A DNA stretch of 64,000 nt from Neorhizobium tomejilense (lineage in GTDB: Bacteria > Pseudomonadota > Alphaproteobacteria > Rhizobiales > Rhizobiaceae): assembly GCA_002968845.1 (NCBI GenBank), contig PVBG01000006.1:62001-126000 (forward strand), given 5' to 3'. The translations under genes and the position numbers were made by a program. This document shows, piece by piece, positions 44,635-52,193 of the stretch (the first letter of the stretch is position 1; each line of letters opens with the position of its first letter). The notes beneath the pieces were generated by a model. The model did no database searches. It worked only from the letters and a program-made list of their open reading frames with translations, and was not told the DNA's origin.

Positions 44635-44856
44635 ATGACACGTGACCCTCTTTACCGCCGCCATCGTTTTCCCGCCGAGATCATAGCTCACGCTGTGTGG
44701 CAGTATTTCCGCTTTCCCCTTAGTCTGGGGATGGTCGAGGACATGCTGGCGGCACGAGGGATTATTGTCTCGCACCAGACGGTTCGGCTGTGGGCAGGGA
44801 AATTCGGGCGGGCCTTTGCCACCGAGATCCGCCGTCGCTGCGCGGGTCGGCCCTGA
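44635..44856 (+). pseudogene. IS6-family transposase, N-terminal fragment
   Basis: An ATG at 44635 starts MTRDPLYRRHRFPAEII, then WQYFRFPLSLGMVEDMLAARGIIVSHQTVRLWAGKFG, the conserved N-terminal and helix-turn-helix region of IS6-family transposases. The reading frame ends at 44856 with unrelated residues and the DDE catalytic core is missing, so the element is dead. It separates the GntR fragment from the antitoxin-like pseudogene. Confidence 0.78.
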
Positions 44857-44868
44857 CGGATTACATGC

Positions 44869-45521
44869 TCAGGCGTTGACGACAGCGGCGATGTCGCGAA
44901 GATGCCGAAAGTCCCGTGGCGCCTTGGGCGCCAGTAGATCTTTTTCGATCTCCATGACGATAGAGCGGACCGTGTCGGTCCTGTTCATGCCACTGGCCGC
45001 CATCACCCACCGGACGTCGTCATCGGTCCTGGCGGAGATCTTGAATGACAAGCGACGATTGGGGATGCGGATTGTCGGCGTTATGTGCTTGCCCCTCTCG
45101 GCCTTCGACCTCTGCCATGCTTCGAAGTTGCGGCGCAGGGCATTCGTTCTCGGCTCGTCTTGCCGAAGTCGCTGAAGATAGGATGCAAACAACGTTTTCC
45201 TGAAGCGCGTGGTAGCAGTCGGATCGATGCGATAGGCGGCGGCATCGAGGATCTCGACCTCGGGCGCGGGAATGCTGACTTCGAGCGCGACCTCGGCCAC
45301 CTCGCGTGCGCGCCGGATGGCCGGCGTGGACTGCGCGGGGATGGCGACAACGGCGTCGCATTCATGGCAGACCACGGCCAGGATGCCCTTCACCGTGCCG
45401 GATCCGCTATCGAACGGAACGTCGCGATAGGCGAACGTCGTCGCGACCAGCTTTCCGCAGTGCGGGCAAATGGCTTTGCTGGTATCGCCTGGTTGGTATC
45501 GCCTGGTTGGTAGAGCTTCAT
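44869..45521 (-). pseudogene. MqsA-like zinc-ribbon antitoxin with RHH-like tail, broken by duplication
   Basis: From the ATG at 45521 the frame starts MKLYQPGDT and, if an exact 14-bp duplication at 45481-45508 is removed, continues SKAICPHCGKLVATTFAYRD and VVCHECDAVVAIPAQSTP, a CxxC/CxxC zinc ribbon of MqsA/YgiT type. The remaining frame to 44869 ends in RRLSFKISARTDDDVRWVMA and NRTDTVRSIVMEIEKDL, a strand-helix-helix pattern like ribbon-helix-helix DNA-binding domains. Undamaged length would be 212 aa. With the duplication the frame stops early; an internal ATG at 45393 could still give 174 aa lacking the first CxxC. Confidence 0.68.
45481..45508. repeat. Exact 14-bp tandem duplication
   Basis: GGTATCGCCTGGTT occurs twice in a row. 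Fourteen bases is not a multiple of three, so the repeat shifts the frame inside the zinc-ribbon gene. It is the kind of slip that can revert at measurable frequency. Confidence 0.9.
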
Positions 45522-45528
45522 GAAAGCC

Positions 45529-45700
45529 TCACTGATGCACGCTGATGAATACGGTATCCGGGTCGACGAAGTAGGACTCGATGTACCAGCCATCACTTTG
45601 GGGTGCAGCATGTGACGGGACATTCACCGGGCTTGAAAACGTCCTCAAAGGATCGAAAAATGGATAAAGCTCAGGCGACAATCGAAAATCCGGCCGCATG
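45529..45700 (-). pseudogene. Possible MqsR-like toxin, C-terminal remnant
   Basis: The frame ending at 45529 closes with SDGWYIESYFVDPDTVFISVHQ, eight bases before the antitoxin start. The position, order (toxin then antitoxin) and beta-strand ending resemble the end of MqsR (YLKITVIHDVLIVSFKE). Upstream of about 45700 the frame runs into sequence that encodes the DUF411 protein on the other strand, so the toxin has lost its N-terminal part. The assignment is an inference from a short stretch. Confidence 0.35.
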
Positions 45701-45763
45701 TCGATGGCTGAGCCGAACGGCCGCCTCCGCTGCTTCAATGATCGACAACGTATCGATGCCGAA

Positions 45764-46237
45764 ATGGGCATACAGATCAGCGATCGTGCCTTCATATGCT
45801 CCGCAATCGCGACCATCGCAGTTGCCAGCACGGCCCCAGCGCGGGCGTCGCAAACCAGAATGACGGTCTATAGAGACCCGACCTGCGGCTGTTGCGGCGC
45901 ATGGGCCAACGCCATAGCGAAGGCCGATATTGCCGTCGACGTTCAGGAGGTCGACGATCTTGACTCGGTAAAGCGGAGATACCGTGTGCCGAAAAATCTG
46001 GAAGGCTGCCATACGGCGACCATCGGCAAATATTTCATCGAGGGACATGTCCCGCTGGAAGCCGTTGAGAGACTGCTCAACGATGCTCCGGATATCCTTG
46101 GGCTGGCAGTACCGGGTATGCCCGTGGGATCACTTGGAATGGGCGACAATCCGGCAGTAGCGTCATTCGAGGTGTGGAGTGTCGAGGAGCAAGGTGGAGC
46201 GTCAATCTTCATGAGCGTTCGGCCGACGAAGCTTTGA
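45764..46237 (+). CDS. DUF411 metal-binding protein, exported
   Basis: A 157-aa protein with a signal peptide (ICSAIATIAVASTAPARAS) and a thioredoxin-like DUF411 domain: YRDPTCGCCGAWANAI (Cys41, Cys43, Cys44) and EGCHTATIGKYFIEGHVP (Cys82, His83). DUF411 proteins are common in copper and other metal-resistance loci and are presumed periplasmic metal binders. No ribosome-binding site is obvious at the ATG of 45764; the gene may have lost its native upstream region, since the preceding DNA is the truncated toxin remnant. No copper genes are adjacent. Confidence 0.78.
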   Translation: MGIQISDRAFICSAIATIAVASTAPARASQTRMTVYRDPTCGCCGAWANAIAKADIAVDVQEVDDLDSVKRRYRVPKNLEGCHTATIGKYFIEGHVPLEAVERLLNDAPDILGLAVPGMPVGSLGMGDNPAVASFEVWSVEEQGGASIFMSVRPTKL

Positions 46238-46534
46238 GCCTGCTTGCGGTTGCCTGTTCACCCATTCCATGCGGCTTGGTAGCCCGGGAGAGTCCACTAA
46301 TCCCTCCCGACAGATTTCTCCGCTATGATTATTCGTTTTGAAATGTTCATCGACCGAATACGAAAGGACCAAGGCTCATGTTCCTTGCGGGTTGGGGCAC
46401 TACAATCTTGGGGCGGCGGTCACAGTCGATATCATCGATCAGGGTGTCCTTTTCCGAAGTGCTGGCATGGCAAAGCGTTTTGCTTCTTCGATCGTCACCT
46501 CCGATCGCAGGCCCTGCGCGGCAAGCTTCTCTGT
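46238..46534. other. Gene-free interval
   Basis: About 300 bases lie between the convergent DUF411 and DppF-like genes. I see no clear terminator, repeat or supported gene here. Confidence 0.5.
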
Positions 46535-47539
46535 TTACAATCTCTTGGAATGCGGCTCCACATTTAGGCATGCATGGACATGCCCGGGTTCGATTTCTCG
46601 CAACTCGGGCCGGACCCGATGGCAATGGTCGGTCACCATCGGACAACGCGGATGGAAGTGACAACCGGATGGCGGATTAAGCGGGGAGGGTATCTCGCCC
46701 TGGATCGGCATGAACCGCCGGCGTTGCGCCGAGATTTTCGGCATCCCGTCCAGCAGCATGCGCGTATAGGGATGCGTCGGCGATGCGAAAAGTTCCGACG
46801 TTTTGGCAAGCTCCACCACGCGACCAAGATACATGACGGCCACGCGATCGCAGAGATGGCGTATGACGCCGAGGTCATGGCTGATGAAGATCATCGCCAG
46901 GCCGCTATCACGCCTAATGTCCAGCAGAAGATTGATGATCTGCGCCTGAACAGACACGTCGAGCGCGGCCACCGCCTCATCACAGATCAGCATGTCGGGC
47001 TTCACAGCCAGCGCCCGGGCGATGCCGACGCGCTGACGCTGGCCGCCGGAAAATTGATGAGGGTAGCGGCCGACGCTGTCCGCCGGGAGGCCGACGCGCG
47101 CAAGGATGTCGACCACATAATCCTTCACCCGCGAGCGCGGCACCAGTCCGTGCAGGACCGCCGCTTCGCCGACGATCTCCCCGACGCGCAGGCGCGGATT
47201 GAGCGAGGACATCGGGTCCTGGAAAACCATCTGGACTTTCAGCGCGTCCCGCTTGCGCCTCAGGAAGCTGTCGTAATCTTCGCCGCGAAAGCGCCGTTCA
47301 CCCGAAGAGGCTGGAAGAATCCCGGCGATCATCCGGGCGAGCGTCGACTTGCCGCAGCCGGACTCGCCGACGACGCCCAGCGTCTCGCCCTCGTTCAACG
47401 TCATCGAAACATTATCCACCGCGCGCAGGACGGCCGGCTGCCGGTTGCGCAGGAAATGGTCCGTGAAGTCCTGCAACGGTGAGCTTCCAACGGCAAAGCT
47501 GCGTGACAGGTCTTTTGCTTCGAAAATCATCTCGTTCAC
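46535..47539 (-). CDS. Peptide-type ABC transporter ATPase, DppF-like
   Basis: A 334-aa ATPase. Walker A GESGCGKSTLARM, signature FSGGQRQRVGIARAL, Walker B MLICDEAVAALD (Ala replaces Pro of the usual DEP) and CHFHPRCPMVTDHC near the C-terminus identify DppF/OppF. It is the last gene of the reverse-strand operon starting at 53801 and follows its DppD-like partner by four bases. Confidence 0.9.
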   Translation of the reverse strand: MNEMIFEAKDLSRSFAVGSSPLQDFTDHFLRNRQPAVLRAVDNVSMTLNEGETLGVVGESGCGKSTLARMIAGILPASSGERRFRGEDYDSFLRRKRDALKVQMVFQDPMSSLNPRLRVGEIVGEAAVLHGLVPRSRVKDYVVDILARVGLPADSVGRYPHQFSGGQRQRVGIARALAVKPDMLICDEAVAALDVSVQAQIINLLLDIRRDSGLAMIFISHDLGVIRHLCDRVAVMYLGRVVELAKTSELFASPTHPYTRMLLDGMPKISAQRRRFMPIQGEIPSPLNPPSGCHFHPRCPMVTDHCHRVRPELREIEPGHVHACLNVEPHSKRL

Positions 47540-47543
47540 GGCA

Positions 47544-48515
47544 TCAATCCTCGAATGGGTGATAGCACCAGATGCGGTGCGTCTCAGACAATTGCCTCGC
47601 CTGCACCGGTTGGCGGCAGATGTCCGTCATGCGCTCGCAGCGGTTGGCGAACGGACAGCCTTCGCCGAGCGTCAGAAGGGATGGCATGTTGCCGGGGATC
47701 TGCTTCAGTTTTTCTCCCGGCGCGTTGCGGGAGGGAACTGACTCGAGCAGCTTTCGGGTATAGGGATGACGGGCGGCGCCGATGATCTCCTCGGTCGTGC
47801 CGATCTCCATCATGGCGCCGGCATACATGACCATGATCCGATCGGCGAGTTCGGAAAGCGTCGAAAGATCGTGAGTTATCCAGATCATGCCGAGCCCTCG
47901 CTCGTCGATCTGGCGGCGGATCTGGTAGATGATCTGCGCCTGGATCGTCACGTCGAGCGCCGTGGTCGGTTCGTCGGCAATGATCAGGTCCGGCCCGAGA
48001 AGAAGCGCAATGGCGATGACCACACGCTGGCGCATGCCGCCCGACATCTCGTGCGGATAGGCGTTGAGCCGTTCTTCGGGCGATGGGATGCCGACTGATC
48101 GCAGCGCCTCAATGCAGCGATCGTACATTTCCTTGCGGGGTACGCTTTCATGGGCGCTGATCGCCTCGTACATCTGGTCGCGCACCCGCATCAGCGGGTT
48201 CAGCGTCATCAGCGGGTTCTGGAAGACCATGGCGATGCGGTTGCCGCGATAATGGCGCATCTCCTCGAAATCGAGGCCGGTCAGTTCCTGGCCGTCGAGG
48301 CTGATCGAACCGGATACGATGCGACCGGGCTCGTCGATCTGGCCCATGATCGACATCCCCGTCACCGATTTGCCAGACCCGGATTCGCCAACGATGCCGA
48401 GAACCTCGCCGCGGGCGACTTCGAAGGAGATGTCACGTACCGACTTGATGGTGCCCTTGCGGGTGAAGAACCAGGTATTGAGGCCATCGACCTTGAAGAA
48501 AAACGTGTCGCTCAC
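47544..48515 (-). CDS. Peptide-type ABC transporter ATPase, DppD-like
   Basis: A 323-aa ATPase with Walker [13 protein letters not shown], signature [19 protein letters not shown], Walker [15 protein letters not shown] and a [14 protein letters not shown] extension. It begins 14 bases after the permease gene ends. Together with the DppF-like protein it forms the ATPase pair of this transporter. Confidence 0.91.
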   Translation of the reverse strand: MSDTFFFKVDGLNTWFFTRKGTIKSVRDISFEVARGEVLGIVGESGSGKSVTGMSIMGQIDEPGRIVSGSISLDGQELTGLDFEEMRHYRGNRIAMVFQNPLMTLNPLMRVRDQMYEAISAHESVPRKEMYDRCIEALRSVGIPSPEERLNAYPHEMSGGMRQRVVIAIALLLGPDLIIADEPTTALDVTIQAQIIYQIRRQIDERGLGMIWITHDLSTLSELADRIMVMYAGAMMEIGTTEEIIGAARHPYTRKLLESVPSRNAPGEKLKQIPGNMPSLLTLGEGCPFANRCERMTDICRQPVQARQLSETHRIWCYHPFED

Positions 48516-48529
48516 TGTCCGGCCTTCCT

Positions 48530-49741
48530 CTAGCGGTCGAGCCGCGGATTGTTGAGATCGCGCAGACGGTCGCCGAGCAGGTTCATGGCAACGATCATCA
48601 CCAGGAGCACGACGCCGGGATAGATGCTGATCCAGTATTTCTGCGAAAAGATGAACTCATAGCCGCTGGCGATCAGCATGCCGAGCGAGGGCCGCGTCAG
48701 GGGCAGGCCGACGCCGAGGAAGCTCAGCGAGGACTCCATCGATATCGCCGCGGCAATGTTCAAGGTAAACAGCACGATGATCTGCGGCATACAGTTCGGC
48801 AGGACATGGCGCAGCATGATGCGCACCGGCGAAAGACGCAGGCAGCGGGCCGCCTCGACATATTCCTTGCCGAGTTCGCTCATGGCGAAGGAGCGCGCCG
48901 TGCGGGCATAATAGGACCATTGCACGATGACGATGGCGAGCACGACCTTGCTGACGCCATTGCCGAGAATGGCGAGGATCGCGAGGCCGATGAGCAGCGC
49001 CGGCAGGCCGAGCATGAAGTCCACGGCGCGCATGATGATGGCGTCCGTCACCCCGCGCTGCCAGGCGGCGAACAAGCCGAGTGCGGTCCCGAGCACCATG
49101 GCCGCACCCGCGGCCACCAGCCCGACCACGACGCTGATGCGGATGCCGTAAAGGATGGCCGAGAGCATGTCGCGGCCGAAATTGTCCGTGCCGAGCCGAA
49201 AGACGAAATCGGTTTCCTGATCGAGCGATTTGGCGATCGCGAGCAGCGTGAAGCTTGCCGGCAAGGAGGTCGCGGAGGTGATCCTGACCTCACTGCTCTC
49301 GGGATTGTCGATCGTCCACCAAGGCTGGATCGGATGTTTCTTCGCACCCTCGATCGTCGCACCGTTCGGCAGGTTGCGGACCTGCAGGCTCCCGAGCCTG
49401 GCGGCCGTGGGTTCGACGCTGACAGTCAGACAGTTCGGACCACACGAAGAGGCCGCCAAAGAAAGCCGGGTCTTCGTCGGTGAGGCAGGCAGGACGGTGA
49501 TCGCGCCATTGTTGACGCGGATATTGACGCGGACCTCCTCTCCCGGAAGCATCCGCTTCGAGCCGGTCGGCTTCAATGCGTCGGAAAGCTGCAGATGCGT
49601 CAGGTCATACGGGTCGGTCGGCGCAAGTAACGGCGCGAAAATGGCACAGAACACGAAGACGAGGCTCACCGTCAGACTGATGACAGCGGAACGGCTTTCG
49701 GCAAAGCGCCGCGCGAAATCCTGAAAACTCGCGATACTCAT
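48530..49741 (-). CDS. DppC-like permease with an unusual ~110-aa periplasmic insertion
   Basis: A 403-aa permease, about 110 residues longer than the two other DppC-like proteins here. The first membrane segment (residues ~20-40) and the LGTDNFGRDMLSAILYGIRIS motif (183-202) are normal, but they are separated by about 140 residues where about 30 is usual. The insert (~60-175) is rich in beta-type sequence, has a CGPNC pair (Cys100, Cys104) and no hydrophobic segment, so it should lie in the periplasm next to the binding protein. The rest, with YVEAARCLRLSPVRIMLRHVLPN and GDRLRDLNNPR, is standard. The ATG overlaps the DppB-like stop. Confidence 0.88.
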   Translation of the reverse strand: MSIASFQDFARRFAESRSAVISLTVSLVFVFCAIFAPLLAPTDPYDLTHLQLSDALKPTGSKRMLPGEEVRVNIRVNNGAITVLPASPTKTRLSLAASSCGPNCLTVSVEPTAARLGSLQVRNLPNGATIEGAKKHPIQPWWTIDNPESSEVRITSATSLPASFTLLAIAKSLDQETDFVFRLGTDNFGRDMLSAILYGIRISVVVGLVAAGAAMVLGTALGLFAAWQRGVTDAIIMRAVDFMLGLPALLIGLAILAILGNGVSKVVLAIVIVQWSYYARTARSFAMSELGKEYVEAARCLRLSPVRIMLRHVLPNCMPQIIVLFTLNIAAAISMESSLSFLGVGLPLTRPSLGMLIASGYEFIFSQKYWISIYPGVVLLVMIVAMNLLGDRLRDLNNPRLDR

Positions 49742-50721
49742 GCCGCACGCCGCCTCAGAACGGATTTGACGCGGGGATCGATGATCATGTGCAGAATATC
49801 GACGATGAAGTTGATGGCGATAAAGAGCAGCGCCGTATAGGTAAGCTGGGCTACGATCATCGGCCGGTCGAGCACTTTGATGGAATTGATGAGCAGCTTG
49901 CCCAAGCCCGGCCAGGAGAACACCGTCTCAGTGATGACGCCATAGGCGAGCAGATTGCCGAGTTCGATGCCGGTCACAGTAACGAGCGGCACCAGCGCGT
50001 TGCGGAGAATGTGGCCGACCACCACCGACCTGCTTCGCACGCCCTTGGCATAGGCGAACTTGACGAAGTCAAGCCGACAGATCTCCATGGTCGCGGCCCG
50101 CGTCACGCGCATCAGCAGAGACATTTTCAGGAGCGCCAGGCTGAAGGCCGGCATGATGACATGCGACCAGCCGTCGAGCGTCCAGAGGCTGGAGGTGATG
50201 CCGAAATGGGTTGCCAGTTCACCGCGATCGCCCACGGGCAGGATTGGCAGGGCGATGCCGAATGCGACGATCAGCAGCATGCCCTGCCAGAAGGTCGGGA
50301 TGCTGACCCCGATCAATGAGAAGGCCATGATACCGCGCCCGGGCAGCGATTGCGGCCGCAACCCGGCATAAAGGCCGGCGGGAATGGAAATGCCGACGGC
50401 AAGAATGAAGGCGACGAGGCCGAGTTCCAGGCTGGCTGGCAGGCGCTGCAACAGGATGCCGACGACCGGTTCCTTATAGACAAAGGATGCGCCCCAGTCG
50501 CCTTGCACGGCATTGCCGAGGAAGATTGCGTATTGTTCCCAGAGCGGTTTGTCGAGGCCAAGCGCTGTGACGGCCGCCACCCGGTCGGCCTCGGAAGCCT
50601 CCGACGAGATCAGGATATCCACTGGATTGCCGATCAGGCGGACGCCGACGAACAGGACGATCGACATGATCAGGACGACGATGACGCTCTGGAACAGCCG
50701 CTGCAGCACGAAGGACAGCAT
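49738..50721 (-). CDS. Peptide-type ABC transporter permease, DppB-like
   Basis: A 327-aa permease. LIGNPVDILISSEASEADRVA, LGLDKPLWEQYAIFLGNAVQGDWGAS, the FVKFAYAKGVRSRSVVVGHILRNAL coupling loop and DILHMIIDPRVKS near the end mark a DppB-type protein. Its start abuts the lyase stop with a one-base overlap, and its stop overlaps the DppC-like start, so translation is coupled throughout. Confidence 0.9.
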   Translation of the reverse strand: MLSFVLQRLFQSVIVVLIMSIVLFVGVRLIGNPVDILISSEASEADRVAAVTALGLDKPLWEQYAIFLGNAVQGDWGASFVYKEPVVGILLQRLPASLELGLVAFILAVGISIPAGLYAGLRPQSLPGRGIMAFSLIGVSIPTFWQGMLLIVAFGIALPILPVGDRGELATHFGITSSLWTLDGWSHVIMPAFSLALLKMSLLMRVTRAATMEICRLDFVKFAYAKGVRSRSVVVGHILRNALVPLVTVTGIELGNLLAYGVITETVFSWPGLGKLLINSIKVLDRPMIVAQLTYTALLFIAINFIVDILHMIIDPRVKSVLRRRAA

Positions 50722-52124
50722 CAGCTTTCGGCCTTCAGATAGACGTTGATATGGCGCTGCTCGGCTGTCGGGAGGGTACCGCTGCCGATATCCCGGACAA
50801 GCGCACCGAAATGCAAGGCGTATTCGACGCAGATCCCTCCCGCGCTGCCGGCCGCCAGACGGTCTTCTATGGCGGCGCGCACCGTTTCGCCGCCCGGCAG
50901 GCGCGCCAGTTCTTCCATGAACGGCGCAGCGCCGCTCGCAGCTGCCATGGCTGCCTCATGCACGAGTTCATGGCCCCTGTGCTTGCCGATGAGGCCGCCC
51001 AGCTGCATCATGGCAAACTCGCCGAAGATGGCGCCACCGGACAGGTCCAGGTTCACCCGCATTCGCTCCTTATCGATGATCAGGTCACGCACCAGAAGCT
51101 CCGTACGCACGACTATCTCGGAGACGGCCGCGATCACCTCGACCAGTCCGTCCTCGAACATCTGGTTAGCGCTGCCATCCGACTCGAACGGGCGATGGGC
51201 GCTCGCCATGAGCATGCCGGCACTGGAATAGAGCTTGTTGCTGTTGGCGATGATGCCGTAGCAGAGGATCGGGTTGATCTTTTGCGGCATGGTGGACGAG
51301 CCGATCGAGCCTTCCACGCGGCCCTCGCTGACCTCGCCATATTCCTCCGACGAGCTCAGATAGACCTCTTCCGCGATCTTGTGGCAGATCGACGCCATCA
51401 GCGTCAGGGCATTGACGTATTCGCAGATATGCGTGCGGATCGCCCGCGAGGGAATGGCCATTTCACTCATGCCGAGCAGAGCCGCCACCCGTGACTGGAA
51501 AACCGGCCCCTGCCTGCCGAGCGCCGAGAAGCAGCCGACCGCTCCTCCGCTCATGACCGCGAAGGCCCGCGCTTCCGCTTCTTTCAGCCGATCCATGGCC
51601 TGCAGGAATTCTTCGATCCACACGGCGACTTTGAAACCGAAGGTGATCGGCACGGCATGCCGATAATGGGTGCGCCCGGCCATGATCGTGTTGGCATGGG
51701 CGCGGGCATGGCCGCCGAGATGGCGAACGATATCGTTGAGAAACCCGTCGATGACGACCTGGGCGCGTTTGGCAAGCAAAAGCAGCCCGGTCTGGATGAC
51801 GTTCTGGGTGGTGATGCCCCAATGAACGTAGCCACCGTGTTCAGGTCCGGAGATCCGGACGAGTTCATTGATGAGCGGCATCAGCGGGTGACGCGTGGTT
51901 CGATAACCCGCGTCGAGGCGCTGCAAGTCGAGCAGCTCGCAACGGCAATTGTCGGCGATCACCTTGGCCGACGCCGCCGGGATCATCAGCAGTTCCCCCT
52001 GTGCCAGCGCGACCGCGCGTTCGACATCGAGAAATGCCTGGTACATCGCCGTGGATGCGAATGCGTCCCGCAGCCCCCGATAGTCGTATTGCGACGTCAG
52101 AGCGTCATTGAATTCAGCACCCAT
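50721..52124 (-). CDS. Fumarase/aspartase-superfamily lyase (adenylosuccinate lyase-like)
   Basis: A 467-aa lyase. The superfamily signature GSSTMPQKINP is at about residues 275-285, and GRTHYRHAVPITFGFKVAVWIEE near 150 supplies a conserved histidine region. Members eliminate fumarate or a related acid from succinyl adducts. Purine adenylosuccinate lyase would not be expected inside a transporter operon, so a catabolic role is likely, such as C-N cleavage of an imported N-succinyl or aminopolycarboxylate compound. The ATG at 52124 follows AAGG; an ATG at 52142 sits close to a stable hairpin and is less likely. Confidence 0.83.
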   Translation of the reverse strand: MGAEFNDALTSQYDYRGLRDAFASTAMYQAFLDVERAVALAQGELLMIPAASAKVIADNCRCELLDLQRLDAGYRTTRHPLMPLINELVRISGPEHGGYVHWGITTQNVIQTGLLLLAKRAQVVIDGFLNDIVRHLGGHARAHANTIMAGRTHYRHAVPITFGFKVAVWIEEFLQAMDRLKEAEARAFAVMSGGAVGCFSALGRQGPVFQSRVAALLGMSEMAIPSRAIRTHICEYVNALTLMASICHKIAEEVYLSSSEEYGEVSEGRVEGSIGSSTMPQKINPILCYGIIANSNKLYSSAGMLMASAHRPFESDGSANQMFEDGLVEVIAAVSEIVVRTELLVRDLIIDKERMRVNLDLSGGAIFGEFAMMQLGGLIGKHRGHELVHEAAMAAASGAAPFMEELARLPGGETVRAAIEDRLAAGSAGGICVEYALHFGALVRDIGSGTLPTAEQRHINVYLKAES

Positions 52125-52151
52125 CTTACGCCTTGCTTTCATGAAATTGGC

Positions 52152-52182
52152 GGCAAGGCCGGTTTGGGATCCCGGCCTTGCC
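52152..52182 (-). terminator. Intercistronic hairpin after the binding-protein gene
   Basis: GGCAAGGCCGG and CCGGCCTTGCC form an 11-bp perfect stem with a 9-base loop, between the binding-protein stop (52194) and the lyase start. There is no T-run. Such hairpins often protect the abundant binding-protein message or cause partial termination. Confidence 0.65.
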
Positions 52183-52193
52183 GATATCGCGCC

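Noticed and set aside
45603..45863. Forward 86-codon frame overlapping the start of the DUF411 gene
   Set aside because: It is out of frame with the signal peptide and metal motifs and has no homology I recognise.
46338..46661. Forward frames between the DUF411 and DppF-like genes
   Set aside because: They run into the antisense of the ATPase gene and lack ribosome sites and conserved motifs.
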